From assembly GCA_965153355.1 (NCBI GenBank), contig OZ231126.1:41912001-41976000 (forward strand): a stretch of 64,000 nucleotides of DNA, read 5' to 3'. This DNA is from Flaccisagitta enflata (Eukaryota; Chaetognatha; Sagittoidea; Aphragmophora). The translations under genes were made by a program, and so were the position numbers. The notes under the pieces are model-generated. The model searched no databases, was not told the origin of the DNA, and saw only the letters and a list, made by a program, of their open reading frames with translations. Below, in pieces: positions 43,196-56,087 of this stretch. Every line of letters begins with the position of its first letter. Positions within the stretch are counted from its first letter, which is position 1.

Positions 43196-44549
43196 AAAAG
43201 AAACAAGGCTGAAGGGACAAAGTCAAAGGAAGGAACAGTGCAGAGCCGAATGAAATGATTTGCAATTTTGCCTGCACTAGCTTTCCGCCACAGTGTCAAT
43301 TTGCATATTGCAGTGTTTTTTTCATACACGCCAAAAACATTCTTTAAAGAAGAATAGAATCATGCTCAGCGTCAAATATTTCATTATTGTGTTAACCAAA
43401 GAAGAGCCCGTGTCAACGATGCAAATAAGCATGTATGAAAAAATATATAAAGACAATGTTCAATTCCTGAACACAATTGCGTTTTGTTAGAGGGGAAACT
43501 AATTGTAAAATATTTCAAGAAAGGTGTCGGAATGGTGCGAATGTGAAGTATAAAAAGCGGCTGATGCCCCCCTACGCTTCAACAGGCCCGACCAGGCAAT
43601 GATGCGTCCTGGCTGTATTTCTGCGTGTGTAGATTTTGGCGCTAGACTTGGACGGACAGACATATGAAGACAAAGAATCAAATGACTCGTTTGATTCTTT
43701 GTCTTCATCTGTCTTTCCAAATGAAATGAGGCTCTCAAAATAACGACCCGACACATGACATCCTCGCGGCTGAAAAGTGCCAAATATGTTTATGTTAGGT
43801 TTAGGTAAGAAAGGAGGGGTAGTTGAAAGAAGAAAGAAAAGTTAAAGAAAAGTAAAAGGTGGTAAAAGGTGGTTTTCAAGGAGGCGTAACGGATGGACCC
43901 AACGGAATGACCGACGGACAGACCCTCTTATAGAGATGCGAGGACCCCTCTAAAAACTTTCCTGTAGAATTTTGCGTGGTATTCACCACTCATATCCAGA
44001 TCCTGCCAAAGTGCACGTTTACCCTTCTACATCATAGCCTCGTTACTAGACTCGGCAGGCCTGGGTAAATGTGGACAGGTTGTTCACTGTAAACAAGAGT
44101 GGGAGGGGGGGTTGTAGAAGAGGGAATGCCTGCGAATGGTCCATTTCCTAAGATTTTTTTTATAAAGTGTTGAAGATACTTACATTCTTTCCACCACAAC
44201 TGAAGCCTTAGACGCAAATAAAAGAAGTATCAAAGGGAAGAATTCTTCATAATGTGAAGGCAGTGTAAATTCCATGTCGTACTTCATAATTGCACAAATC
44301 GGATGGCACTTTCACACATTCAAGATCTGTCAATATGCATAAATGGTTTTACATGGTGAAATGTACAATTGTACCTTCAGCAGGATAACCAACACCCTGG
44401 ATACCTCTTTTTGTTTGTTAACAAATCTCCTCCTTTCTCACTGACTCTGTGAAGGAAGTGCTAAAAGAGTAAGCAATTTATCCTAAACCAACATCCGACG
44501 AGAATATCGTAGATGAAGATGGCGCTCATAGAAAGGTCACGTGATTGAC

Positions 44550-44693
<144 letters not shown>

Positions 44694-44756
44694 GATTTGA
44701 TCTTTGAGTGATTCGGCCTAGGATCCATTAGAAGACGCGGCCGAATGCCAAAATGT

Positions 44757-45340
44757 CGGATGCCGCCTTTGCCTCCGCCACTGCCTTTGCCGCCGCCATG
44801 GCCCTCTTCTGTCTCTGTTGTACCCTTAGCCATAGCCTATGCTTATGTCTCTGCCTTTGCCAAAGTCTCTTCTATCACTTCTTCCAACACCTTCGCTGTC
44901 GCCTCTGCATCTGCTACTTGTCCGCCAATATCCCAGCTTGTGTCTCTGCCATCACCTTTATAATTGTCGCTGCTGTCGCCTCTGCTAATATCTTCGCCTC
45001 TGTTTCTGCCAATGTCTCTTTTGGTGCCTCCACCCGTGTCTGTGACTCTTCCACTACCACTGTCCCCGATTCTGTCTCCTCTGTCACCTTTCTTTTTGCC
45101 TTTGCCTTTGCCTATGTCTCTGCTGTCGCCTCTGCTCGTGTGTCTGACTCTGTGCCAGATTCTGTCTCGTCTGTCATCTGCCTATGTTGTTGCCACTGGC
45201 ATTGCAGCCGCCTCTGCCTCTGCCTCAGTCTCTGCCTCCGTCTCTGCCTCTGCCTCTGTCTCCGCCTCTGCCTCTGTCTCTGTCTCTGCCTCTGCCGATG
45301 TCGCTGCCGTCGTCTTAATCTCCACTGCACGTGTTTGACC
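44757..45340. repeat. TCTGCC-type hexanucleotide minisatellite
   Basis: Right-arm partner of 3918-4465, with units of the GCCTCTGCCTCTGTCTC kind. Frames differ from the left arm, which argues against coding. Confidence 0.9.
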
Positions 45341-45502
45341 GAAGAGAATGACCTTGTTTCCTGGTTTCCTTGCCATCTTTATCTTTATTTTCTTTAATCC
45401 TTATCACTTTTTTGGTCACCCCGTTCTTTTCCTCGTAGCCTTGAATGTCTAACGCCAGCACTCGCAAGTGCACCCTCATTTTCTCACGCACGAATACATC
45501 TC

Positions 45503-46103
45503 CACAGTGGGCCTTAATTGGATATGGGTCCAAAAAAATCCTCAGCAGTAGTGACTAGTATAAATAGGTACATTTTATAGTGACAAATCGATATTTACCC
45601 TTAAAAAAAAATTTCTCTTGAAAGTTTTTGCAAAAATCACTAAAATGTGTCCATTTTCTTATATATTTCTGGATAGATCTCAATGATCTATCAATTTTGA
45701 AATTCTGATTCAAGATTCATATTCCTGGTAAAATTTCCAATTGTTTGATAGGTCACACTATATACTTTCATGTAAAAATAAAATTTTGATTTTCTATGTC
45801 ACCGTTACAAAAATGCAACGGTGGCCTAAAATACGAAAATTTTATTTTTACATAAAAATATATAGTGTGACCTATCAAATGATTGGAAATTTTACCAGGA
45901 ATATGAAACTGGAATCAGAATTTCAAAATTGATGGATCATTGAGATCTAAATATATGAAAATACATATTTTAGTGATTTTCTTGCAACTTTCAGGAAAAT
46001 TTTTTAAGTCAATATCAATTCTTCACTATAAATTATACCTATTTATACAAGTCACTACTGCTGAGGATTTTTTGGAACCCATATCTAATTAAGGCCCACT
46101 GTG
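45503..46103. mobile_element. Transib-like MITE with RSS-like ends
   Basis: A 601 bp foldback whose two halves are almost wholly self-complementary around a centre near 45800. Both ends start with CACAGTG, then a 23-base spacer, then AAAAAATCC. Flanks are ATCTC on each side (45498-45502 and 46104-46108), and the left arm has a single ATCTC at the empty site (3742-3746 reversed), proving insertion with a 5 bp duplication. Established knowledge: Transib and RAG-type transposons make 5 bp duplications and have termini resembling recombination signal sequences (heptamer CACAGTG, 23 spacer, A-rich nonamer). No transposase is encoded. Confidence 0.85.
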
Positions 46104-46430
46104 ATCTCTCTATCACTCATTTTCTGTTTTCATTTTGTCTTCCCTTTTCATAGTAACCTGAAGAGTCCCTCTATTTCTATCCCTCTATCACGCTACCCCC
46201 TCTCATCATTTGATCTTTTTTTTTCACCCTCTTCTTTCTTCTTAACCCCGTCAAAATCCATTTGCATAAGGCAGACTTGAATCTTGACTTTTTCGCTCCT
46301 CTTCACCCTTTTCTCTACGTGAAGCAGTCACCCTCTTCCTAACTGGCTTCATCATCGTCTCTTTGTGCTTGCCTTTCTATTCTTTTTGCTTTCGTTCATA
46401 TTTAGGTATCTATCTATCTATCTATCTATC

Positions 46431-48430
46431 CTCGGTCGCCACATGAAGTGGAGGCCAAGTGTCTGAAAGAGCCCCTGAAAGTATCCAGAAACTATCTAGA
46501 TTTTTTTCGCTAGTATCTAGATAAGTATCCAGATAATATTTTTTTAAAGAATTCAATGTTTATACTGTTATCTGGTAAAAAAGAAAGACAACCAGGCGAT
46601 GTCCCATAAAAGATTGACTTATGTAGAGGAGTTGCAATGAGTCATTGGGCCAAAGGGGTATGACGCTTTTTGGGCAGCAGCTCCGAAGGGGATGAAGTCC
46701 TGTAGAACACAGGGGGAATCTGTCCGTCCGTCCGTCCGTACGTCCGTACGTTCGTCCGTCTGTCCCCCCCCCTGCCCCAACCTCAGGGTTTCGTCTCCTT
46801 TGGGGCCAAAATCCAAACTGTATGGCCCAAATCCAAGCAAAATGGCCTGAATCCAGCTAAAATGGGCCAAATCCAGGCAAAATGGGCCAAATCCAGGCAA
46901 AATGGCCCGAAACCAAGCAAAATGGGCAAAATCTGGCTAGAAAAACTGAATTCTGGCCTGAGTTCTATCATTTTGGCCCCTTAAACTTAGATTCTGGCTC
47001 CTATAACCCTCAACCTAACCATAGACACCCAGATCCTGACCTTTGGGACCCAGATTCTGACCTCCAAGACCTAGGTTCTGGCCTTAAAGTGAAATCCTAG
47101 CCTCAGAGGCTCAAATCCTGGCCTCAGAAACTAAATTCCTTGCCTCTGAGACCAAGAAATTGGTCTCTTAGACCCAAATTCTGGTCTCAGAGACCCAGAT
47201 CCTGGCCTGCTCCTCCCTCAATATAACTCACAAACCATAAAATAAGGGCAAGGGTACCATTATCCATATACTGCCTTTTGTCATTTCTCCATGGTATTCA
47301 ATGAAAATTTGAATAACAGGGCATCCTGGACAGAAGGAAGGCAGACAGAAGGACGGACGGACGGACGGACAGATTCCCCCTGTGTTCTACAGGACTTCGT
47401 CCCCTTCGGGGCCGCTGCCCTGCTCCCTCTCAACCTAAATCACTTTCTACTCAAGCAGGGCACGGGTACCGCTGACCACTTACTGCCTTTGGGCTGCTAT
47501 TATCTATAATCTATAACCTAGCTCCGAAGCTCATAGCTGAACAATGCTGAGAGGGTTTGAGCAAAGACATTTAATACTTATTGAATCAGACTGGCTTGTT
47601 ACAGCAGGGATAAACAACAGATTTGTTAAGGTTTATAGTCTCATTGCTATTTTGCTCGTAGCCACTACCCTCATATCCCCCCCCCCCCAAAAAAAAAATA
47701 TGCAGGAAGTATTTCGGCCCCCAGCACCTGATATCTTAAAATGAGGTAGATGGCGACCAGATTTAAAATTGACCACACAGCCATAAAAATTAGCATATCG
47801 TGATTTACAAAGCCGGTCCCTATGGGCACCACTTGATTTGTCACAATGAGGGTGAGTGTGGTAGAGAAATTATGACCACAAAAACATCAAATAGTGAAGT
47901 GTGATGGACGGACTGAAAGTGATGGATGGACCAACAGAGAGACTAACGGATAGGCCGATGGATGGACCAACAAATTTGAGTGTAGGGTTGCAGAGCATGC
48001 AACTAAAAATAGGGTGAGGTGAGAATTGAGAAATATCTCTCTAGCTATTAAAGGAAAAGGAGCCATTCCATAGGTAGACCCACCAATATAAACTGCAAAT
48101 ACAGTGAAATTGATTTGGATTTGGGTAAAGGTTGCATTTCCCCCGCCTATTTTTGAAACCCAGTTAAATTGCTGAAAAATGGCAGAAATTACAAAATATC
48201 ACTATTTTCATCATATTTTTTGTTTCATATAAGCTAAAGAAAGTTGTTAAAATGTTTCAATGAACGACTTGATGCCACTATTTTAGGTATCCAGATTTGA
48301 ACTGAAGTATCCAGATTTTTTCTGAAAAGTATCTAGATTAGTATCCAGTATCTAGATAGCTTTTTTAATATCTAAACACCCACAAAAAGTATCCAGATCT
48401 GGATACTAAGTATCTAGTGTGGCGACCGAG
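46431..48430. mobile_element. 2000 bp non-autonomous element with CTCGGTCGCCACA inverted ends
   Basis: Starts CTCGGTCGCCACATGAAG and ends CTAGTGTGGCGACCGAG, giving 13 bp perfect terminal inverted repeats. Subterminal regions at both ends are dense in GTATCCAGA and ATCTAGAT words. It interrupts a TATC tract that is continuous in the left arm (3391-3440), so it is a true insertion, but the target duplication is hidden in the tetranucleotide. It carries a foldback element at about 46655-47505. No transposase frame is visible; the superfamily is not assigned. Confidence 0.85.
46655..47505. mobile_element. Foldback element, copy d, nested
   Basis: Arms at about 46670-46740 and 47355-47420 share CCCCCTGTGTTCTACAGGAC / GTCCTGTAGAACACAGGGGG and the GGACGGACGGAC tract. 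Between them are GGCCCAAATCCAAGCAAAAT-like and GCCTCAGAGACCCAAATCC-like arrays. The leader, reversed, with GGGTACCGCTGACC, is at about 47463-47480. Confidence 0.75.
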
Positions 48431-48546
48431 TATCTATCTATCTATCTATCTAGCTAGCTAGCTATCTTTATATCTCTCTAATATAACTCAATCTGTCTTT
48501 CAATGTTCTTCTTGCTTTCTATTTCTCTCCCTCTCTTTTTTACTTT

Positions 48547-48705
48547 GTTCATTCAGTTGTTCATTCATTCATTCATTCATTCATTCATTCATTCATTCAT
48601 TCATTCATTCATTCATTCATTCAATCATTCAGTCATTCATTCATTCATTCATTCATTCATTCATTCATTCATTGATTCATTCATTCATTCTTTCATTCAA
48701 TCTTT
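48547..48705. repeat. (CATT)n microsatellite
   Basis: Right-arm allele of the GAAT run at 3109-3306. Confidence 0.97.
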
Positions 48706-49037
48706 CTGCTTCTCTCCCATTTCGATTAAATATATTTGCTTCGTCCATTGGACATCGGAAGAATACCGCAGGATGCAAATGAGATTGTCAATCTAGGGGA
48801 TGCAGTAAGAGTCTTTTCCTTCCTCTTTGACCTTCAACTCTGACCTGCCTGTCAGCATGTGTCATCGCATTTTCCACGGCCATTCTATCTATTTTCCTTG
48901 TTGAACGACGAAATTTCTTTTCCTCTGTTTCTATCCTGACGAGAATATTCCTCTTTCTTTATGAGCACAAAGTGTGGATTCCATTTTGTCTGTTGAAACA
49001 TATCTCGTTCTGGCAGTCAACTGACACTCTGAACCTT

Positions 49038-49222
49038 ACTTAGTCGTATGCACGCAACTGTATTCCCCACTTTATTGGTGTGTTGGTCCTTCGGTTGCTA
49101 CCGATGGCCCAAACTTTCACTCATTGCAATTGTATTGACCATGGAAAATTGCCGCAGTAGTCTTTCCCATCACTGCCCCTTCCCACTCGCACGTGCACGC
49201 GACTAGGGTGGCAGCGTATTAT
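49038..49222 (-). repeat. GTCGCG-hairpin SINE-like element
   Basis: Allele of 2577-2780: AGTCGTATGCACGCAACT at the left, reversed head CACTGCCCCTTCCCACTCGC at 49175. Confidence 0.7.
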
Positions 49223-49833
49223 TTACACCTGCGCGCGAGAGTCTTGAGACGTGATTCGTATTTCCTGATTCTTTAATATAAGCCTGGGGGAAATTGAGTA
49301 CTACTGGGTAGATCCATAGATGGGCTTAGATCCTTTTAACGTTTTCTTGATCCTTGCACCACTTGATGAAGAAAGATCCCCCCCCCCCCGAGAAACTTTA
49401 GGACCGACACCCCCTAAAATGCAAAAGAAAAAAAAAAAAAAAGAATGAACAAAATGGTTTTGCATCAAATAGTGCGCATCATCAAAACATTTAGGACCGT
49501 TGCCCTCGCCGGACACAACTTTATCAAATGCTTAAATACAATAAAAGATGTACAAAAAGGTTCTGCATCAAATGGTGCACATCGCCAAGAAATTTAGAAC
49601 CGTTGCCCTCTTAAATACAATAAAAGATGTACAAAAAGGTTGTGCATCGAAGGGTGCACATCACCACGGAATATGATAAATCTGAGCACATAACGTCAAA
49701 AGCCCCCGAGCTGTTATATATTGGAAAAACTGATAGCCGTAATAAAACTAAGCAAGCGAGTCCCCTTTGTTGTCGAATCGGCTGTCTTTACGGCCTAGAA
49801 GATCAAGGAACGTGATAAATCACTGAGTAACGC

Positions 49834-49837
<4 letters not shown>

Positions 49838-49921
<84 letters not shown>
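49838..49921. repeat. (AC)n microsatellite
   Basis: Allele of the TG run at 1891-2042, about half as long. Confidence 0.97.
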
Positions 49922-49924
<3 letters not shown>

Positions 49925-51334
49925 ACAAATCGTAGGATTTCATGAAAGCATGCCCAACATGCAAATGTGCCTATGAATGGTGTATGCATCCAAGTGAGAC
50001 GTAATTATCAATTTTGTTTGTTAATAGTAAAGGATAGTTGTGAGCAATCCGGAGTAAACGCCATTGAAAGTAAAATTCTGGCCTCCTTTTTGTAATGGCA
50101 ATGTTGTTTCAACTTTCATAATTATAAGTTTCACAACTTCATGTCCCTTTCTTACTGTGGAGTATAGACTAGAAAGTCACTAGACATACTGTAGACTGTA
50201 GACTACTGTATACGAACAGTTCAGTAGTCAGTACACGAATTTCGTTCTGCCGTCATCAGTCTTGAAGCTTCTTTTGTCTTTCCAATCCTCTGATGTATTT
50301 GTTGTCAGCTAACAGTCTCTCCGTTTCCTTGGTCCTCACAGACCGATTTGTATTCCGGTTACACCTCAACGGGCTCTAACGTTAACGCAAGTTGTTTTTT
50401 TTTCTATTTCTCTTTATGCTGTACTAGAAATCATGATATATACTACTAACGCTCGTGGACGTGAGAGGCTGAAAGATGTTTGATGGCTCACATCGTAGAG
50501 TGAGGAGAATGGACTTTTTTTTTATCTCGAGGTCAAAATCATGAGAGAGGGTCGATCGGTCCGTAACACATATGTTTATGCAAAAACAGGAGACACAGAT
50601 TAATACAGTGTATATATATATATAGTGTATACAACTTCAACAATACCTTTCACGAATATTGGTAAATAAGCAATAAATGTTTGTCCCTTTATAAACCTTT
50701 TCTCACAAAAGTCCCGTCACATTTTCAATTTTGTATTTGTCATTCAATCTTTCTCATTCCTTCCTTGAAGTTCATTCGTTAACTAACTTCAGCGTATATG
50801 CAATCACCAATGACATCACTCATCCACTCTACTGGTTTCCCCTTTCCCCAAAGAGTTATCCCATCAAGATTTATTTTTCTCTCATTTTTCCTTCGTCTTT
50901 CCCAAGGTGATCATTTATTCTGGTATCCATCTCTTTTTTTCTTTTTTTTTTTTCATTAGTGTCTTTTTCCATATTCCCGCGTCCTCGAGTTTGTACGTGA
51001 CATTTAGCATTAACCTTACACTCATGGCAACATCTTTCCTCGTGGATCTTTTCTTATCGTCCTTGACTTTTTTTGCAGGAAACTTGTAAGGCTCTTGACT
51101 TTTTAGTTGGTGCTCGCCATTTTTCATTGATTCCGATTCTGTCACATCTGCGTTATATCTAAGGATAGTGGTAAACGCAGTAAACCCCAGTAAGAGCTCC
51201 TAAGGCTCTTGTCCTTATTGTAATATTTTGGTTGCGGTGTAATGTTGTCCTACTCATATACTTTTAATGTTTTATTCATGAATGCTGCCTTGATTCTGTT
51301 GGAAGGCCCTAATTGTTGGACTGAGAAGCCTGTT

Positions 51335-51568
51335 GAACTTAAGAGAACAAGGCCGGATACACGGCCAATCAGTAGTCGCTGCTGGTGGGCAGGGGCAGTA
51401 ATGCGAGTGGGCAGGGGCAGTATGTGGGTGGGCGGGGGCTGTATTGAGGCCAGGTAGGAGCTGTGATGGTCAGAAATCCGTTTTTCAGCCGATTTCGCAT
51501 CATCCAAATTTTCGCGTTCCGGAAAGACAGAGCCTCTTATAGAGTCGCTTAAGCAGTGACTAAAAACA
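51335..51568 (+). repeat. GTCGCG-hairpin SINE-like element
   Basis: Head with three successive GTGGGCAGGGGC / GGGTGGGCGGGGG blocks (51387-51440) and a terminal CTTATAGAGTCGCTTAAGCA continuing to GTGACTAAAAAC. The body between differs from the other copies and lacks the GACC tract. Confidence 0.65.
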
Positions 51569-52077
51569 TTTTATATTAGAAGATATGATAAAGAGGTATT
51601 CATAAATAATATGAGAAAACATCATGAATCATGCATCATCCGTCCATCTATCTTGCTATTTTTGAAAAGTTATGTGACAAAAAAGAGTTGTGGCAAAACA
51701 ACAAAAATGGTATCATTGCTATTAGACTTAGATATTCGCTGTCGGACTTAATATTAGTGCTGGGCGCTGAAGGCCTAAGGCAGTTTGCACCTCTTCATCC
51801 ATGTTAACGCACGCTCACCACATTTATATGTATTTGTGTACTGGAATCAAATCCACGGTTTTTGGTCTGAAGTCAATTTAGTCGGTGATTGTTCGCTCAA
51901 TTTGTAGTAAGGGCATTCTTCTAAGGATAAAACGTTTCCCTTATAGTTGAGTGTAGACTGATAGTGCTTAGGAGTCATATCAAGTCGATGTGCATTTGAG
52001 CTTGAATGAGAATGAGGCAAGACTGTGGTGTGAAGGTAAAAAAGTACAAAATTCTTTTCATGTGCATCTTCCCACAT

Positions 52078-52420
52078 CTATAAGAGTTCATGTCTGTCCA
52101 TTGGTCCGTTGGTTGGTTGGTCTATCAGTCTGTTGGTCTATCGCATTTGTTAAAATCATGCATGCTGATTACGGGTTCTTTCATTCTGTCACCTCTCTTG
52201 CCTCCCCACATTCACTTTCACTCTGTCGTTCATTCATTCATTCATTCACTCATTCATTCATTCATTCATTCATTCATTCATTCATTCATTCATTCAGTCA
52301 TTCATTCATTCATTCATTCATTCATTCATTCATTCATTCATTCATTCATTCATTCATTCACTTGTTGTTATTCAACGAGGCGCGCATATTTGCCATAATC
52401 TGATCTCTATTTTGATTGCG
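52078..52420 (+). repeat. (CATT)n-containing dispersed repeat, divergent copy
   Basis: ATCTATAAGAG remnant, a GGTCCGTTGGTTGGTTGGTC tract, a CATT run 52231-52361, then AACGAGGCGCGCATATTTGC. It has the same order as 42336-42720. Confidence 0.7.
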
Positions 52421-52825
52421 CTAGTGTCAAAGTGTTTTCGATTCTGTCAGTTTGAACGGAAAACACAAAAAAGAGAAAGAAAAAAATCTGACCACGAATA
52501 TCATCTTCTTTTCTATATCTGCGGTATGCGACATTCACAGACTTCAGTTTAAACAACGTGGACCGACTAAGATTCATTCTAATACGTCATATGGTGAGCG
52601 TGAACGTATACTGCTTAAAGCGAGGAATCGCTCATGTTAGATGATGAGTTTAAGAAGCAAGTGAAAATGAGCCAAGCGACGCAGAAAACTTTCCCTCCCC
52701 AAAACGTTAGATTTTCATTATGGCAGCCGGTTTTATGTAATGATTCTTCGTTAGGGCGCCCATTTGTAATGACTCCTTGATGACTAACTCACTCAGACTA
52801 ACCCGCAAGCGTCGGTTCCTTCTTA

Positions 52826-53030
52826 AAGTCGCGTGCTATGCGATGCGAATCTATGACCTAACTCTAACGTTTCAGTCCGTCTTTCGGTCCATCGGTCCGT
52901 CGCGTCGGTTTCTCGGTCACATTTGTTGATTAAGTGCGTATTTTTTTTTTGCATCGTCGCTCTTGCCAAACGGCATGAGTAGTCTCCCACATCACTCCCC
53001 CTGCCCACCCGCACGTGACTACCATTATGT
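52826..53030 (-). repeat. GTCGCG-hairpin SINE-like element
   Basis: AAAGTCGCGTGCTATGCGAT at the left, a GTCCGTCTTTCGGTCCATCG tract, reversed head ACTCCCCCTGCCCACCCGCA at 52986. Confidence 0.7.
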
Positions 53031-53499
53031 ACTCGACATTGTTCAGTTCACATCCTACCCTCATGCTCCTGCGAGTTTTTATCGCGAAAAACGTTAAAGT
53101 CAGTCTTCGACTTTTTGACATATTCCAGAGAAACATGGTTTTCATTTTCTTATGGGAAAGTTGTGCACTAGATCGACCGATTGTGGCCTCCGATGTTTGT
53201 ATATCTCGCATCATTTTTGAAAGCGCCTCGTCCCATGTTGTAGGCTTGGTGTGAAATGTATTTAGGGATACAACGTAATTTTGGATGCATCACGGGATAC
53301 AACCTAATTTTGAATCCATAATACCGAAGAACACGCAACCTCCAATAGTAAAATTTGAGGAAAAATTGATAAAATGAGAGAAACAAAAGATAAAAGAAGG
53401 GATTAAGGAGAAATAACCAGTGCCAAAAAAAAGCATGGAAAAAAGCCACTAAATAAGAAGCGGGAATTTTCGCGTTGTATACTGGCCCATGATTCGTGT

Positions 53500-53892
53500 G
53501 TTGGCCTGGCCCCTGACTGTCGATGATCAATGACGTGATTAGGAGTTGAATCGTTTTCCATTTTTATGAAATTCTGGCCAATGGGAGGCAACCTACCATT
53601 TAATTCTTGACAGGCGGGAAAAAGTATCATTCATCATCTTGCAAGATTAGGCTGGCAATTTTTGGCTTGTCATATTGAAGCGAAGGAAATTAAGCGTTAC
53701 ATCTGTGACTGTGAAGTGTGAAGTGTTACAGCAGTCAGGGAAAGGAAATTCTGGTTTGGCAGTTAGTTGGCATGTCTGCAATTGTTTTTTGTTTGTTCGA
53801 AAGATTTCATGTAACCGTCTTCACCCTTGTCTGGCTGTTTCTCTCTCTGTCTCTCTGTGTCTCTCTGTGTGTCTCTCTCTGTGTCTCTCTCT

Positions 53893-53929
<37 letters not shown>

Positions 53930-53935
53930 GAAGAG
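53500..53935 (+). repeat. Dispersed repeat ending in (GTCTCTCT)n/(CT)n
   Basis: Shares GTCCCTGACTGTC-like sequence and AAAGATTTCATGT, followed by a CTCTCTGTGTCTCTCT run (53840-53929), with 55465-55637. The two copies lie in the same orientation about 1.8 kb apart. Confidence 0.6.
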
Positions 53936-55194
53936 AAATCAAAGAGGGAATCCCCGATGTAAATAGCAACGTTAGCCCTTTATGAACAACGATCTACTTG
54001 CAGGTTGCAACATGAATAGCATACTCATTTGCATATTGACGTAATTACCGAGTTTGAAAAATCAATGCGGAAGAATTCAAAGAAATACCCACTAATGACA
54101 TATGATAAATAAACTGGTTAACAGTTGTTATTTGGTATCCTATTGATGATTAGAATATGTGAGGTGATGCAATTGATGATATTACTAGTGAGGGTTTGAA
54201 AAGGACGAAGGTCTATCATTGATTTTTTAAAATCCAAAAAATGATCAACGTTTTTTTCTATTCTCCACGTCTATCGCGATGCTCTTTTTGTATCACGTTT
54301 TCTCGTTCTATGTTTGGAAGCCTCGCCCCTGGTTGGAGGCTTAATGCGAAATTTAGCTGCGGAATATCTGTTTAAGAACATATCGCCATTTTAATTACAT
54401 TTAATGCCGGGGAAAGCTTATAACACCTGTTTAACAATTATTGTCCCAAAATCAAACAACTGTCAGATCTAAGTGGTGACACTTAGCAACGTGCGGATTT
54501 TTTCTTCTGTTAGAGCTTGAAAAAATCTTCCTTTTGCTCATGAATTTTACCCAGATTGCTTCAGACAAAATCATTCAGGATCAAGAACAGTAAAAACATT
54601 ACCCATGCAAATCACTGCAATATTACCGGAAAACCACACCAACTTGAGATGCTTGGCAAATCTACATAGATAAAGATAATCAGATGCGGATTTCACGACT
54701 AAACAGCTTACGAGCAGATCTTTGATTTGCCCATGGATTTTAATTGATTCCTCAAAGGGCAACCCCCTCAAAATTCAGACCAAAGTTATGAAAAAAACGA
54801 TGCCTCTGTGTTGTTGGCTGGTCGTCAAGAGGTGATTTAGTCGAAAATAAGCATCCAAATTGGGGTTAAATGTAGAAAATAAAGTGGAATATACTGGAAA
54901 ACACTCAACTAATACCCAATTTCAGGGATTTTTATTATTTCTTACCAGTAGTTAAAAAATACATTCTTTTGAAACATTACCGTCTCAATAATTAGTAAAC
55001 AGGTGTTAATTTTAGCCTAGAAAATAAATACAATTGTTGTTAAAAAACCTGCAGCACGCTACCTTTAACTGCATCTGATAGATTTACCATTTACTGCTGC
55101 AAACATTGTGCGACGAACTACTGTAAGCAGCGAGGAAGAAATTATAAATAGCAATAGAGATATGTAAATTAAGTCTTTCTGAAAAAATAACACG

Positions 55195-55425
55195 GTGTCA
55201 CAATAACGTTGTGGACGGGTTGGTAGCTGACATAGTCCAACCCCCAGCCTCATCCCACCCCAACCTTCAACCTTACTTCCTCACACTCATACACATGCAC
55301 AATAGCAAATGCAGCATATTTAACGCGCGGTTTTCGCGTTTTTAAACTCGAGCGAGATGGATGGACCAACGGACCGACGGACGAACAAAGCCTCTCATAG
55401 AGTTGCGTGTACGCCACTGAAAAAA
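55195..55425 (+). repeat. GTCGCG-hairpin SINE-like element
   Basis: Head GTCACAATAACGTTGTGGAC, tract GGACCAACGGACCGACGGAC and tail CTCATAGAGTTGCGTGTACG continuing to CCACTGAAAAAA. It is very similar in layout to 60116-60318. Confidence 0.75.
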
Positions 55426-55464
55426 ATGATTATACAAGTTATTTTCATGATAAGTCCGTGATCT

Positions 55465-55585
55465 GGCGGACAGTGGCGTGGTCCCTGACTGTCAACAGTT
55501 AAATGGTCTTTTTGCATTTTTTTCTAAACTGTTCAAAAGATTTCATGTCTGTAACTCTGCATATATCCGTCTCCGCCCTTGCCTC

Positions 55586-55637
<52 letters not shown>
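55465..55637 (+). repeat. Dispersed repeat ending in (TGTC)n/(CT)n
   Basis: Second copy of the 53500-53935 family, with TGTC units followed by CT. Confidence 0.6.
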
Positions 55638-55959
55638 GCAGAAAGCATTTGAGGGCACACAATACTTATTACCCGCTGTCTTTTCCATTCGTTTCTGTCG
55701 TCTCGGTTGAGCCGGTTTTTGATCGTTTTTTTGCACAAAAATTGACGGAAGAACGAAATTACATTTTGCTGTTGTGATTTCCAAATTCTATAGTACTCTC
55801 TACAAGTTATCATAGTAGTTCGTTGCAATTGGTTTTTGCTGGGATTTTACAACTCGAACTCCGACAGAATCGCGCAAGTGTTGTGACTTTATGCGTGTTT
55901 TTGTGGTTGTGTGTTAGTGTGTGTCTTGGTGTGAGTGTGCATGTTCATGTATGTATGTG

Positions 55960-56087
<128 letters not shown>

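Noticed and set aside
45503-46103. hAT assignment of the 601 bp MITE from its CAGTG-like start
   Set aside because: hAT elements make 8 bp duplications; the flanks here show only a 5 bp duplication confirmed by the empty site.
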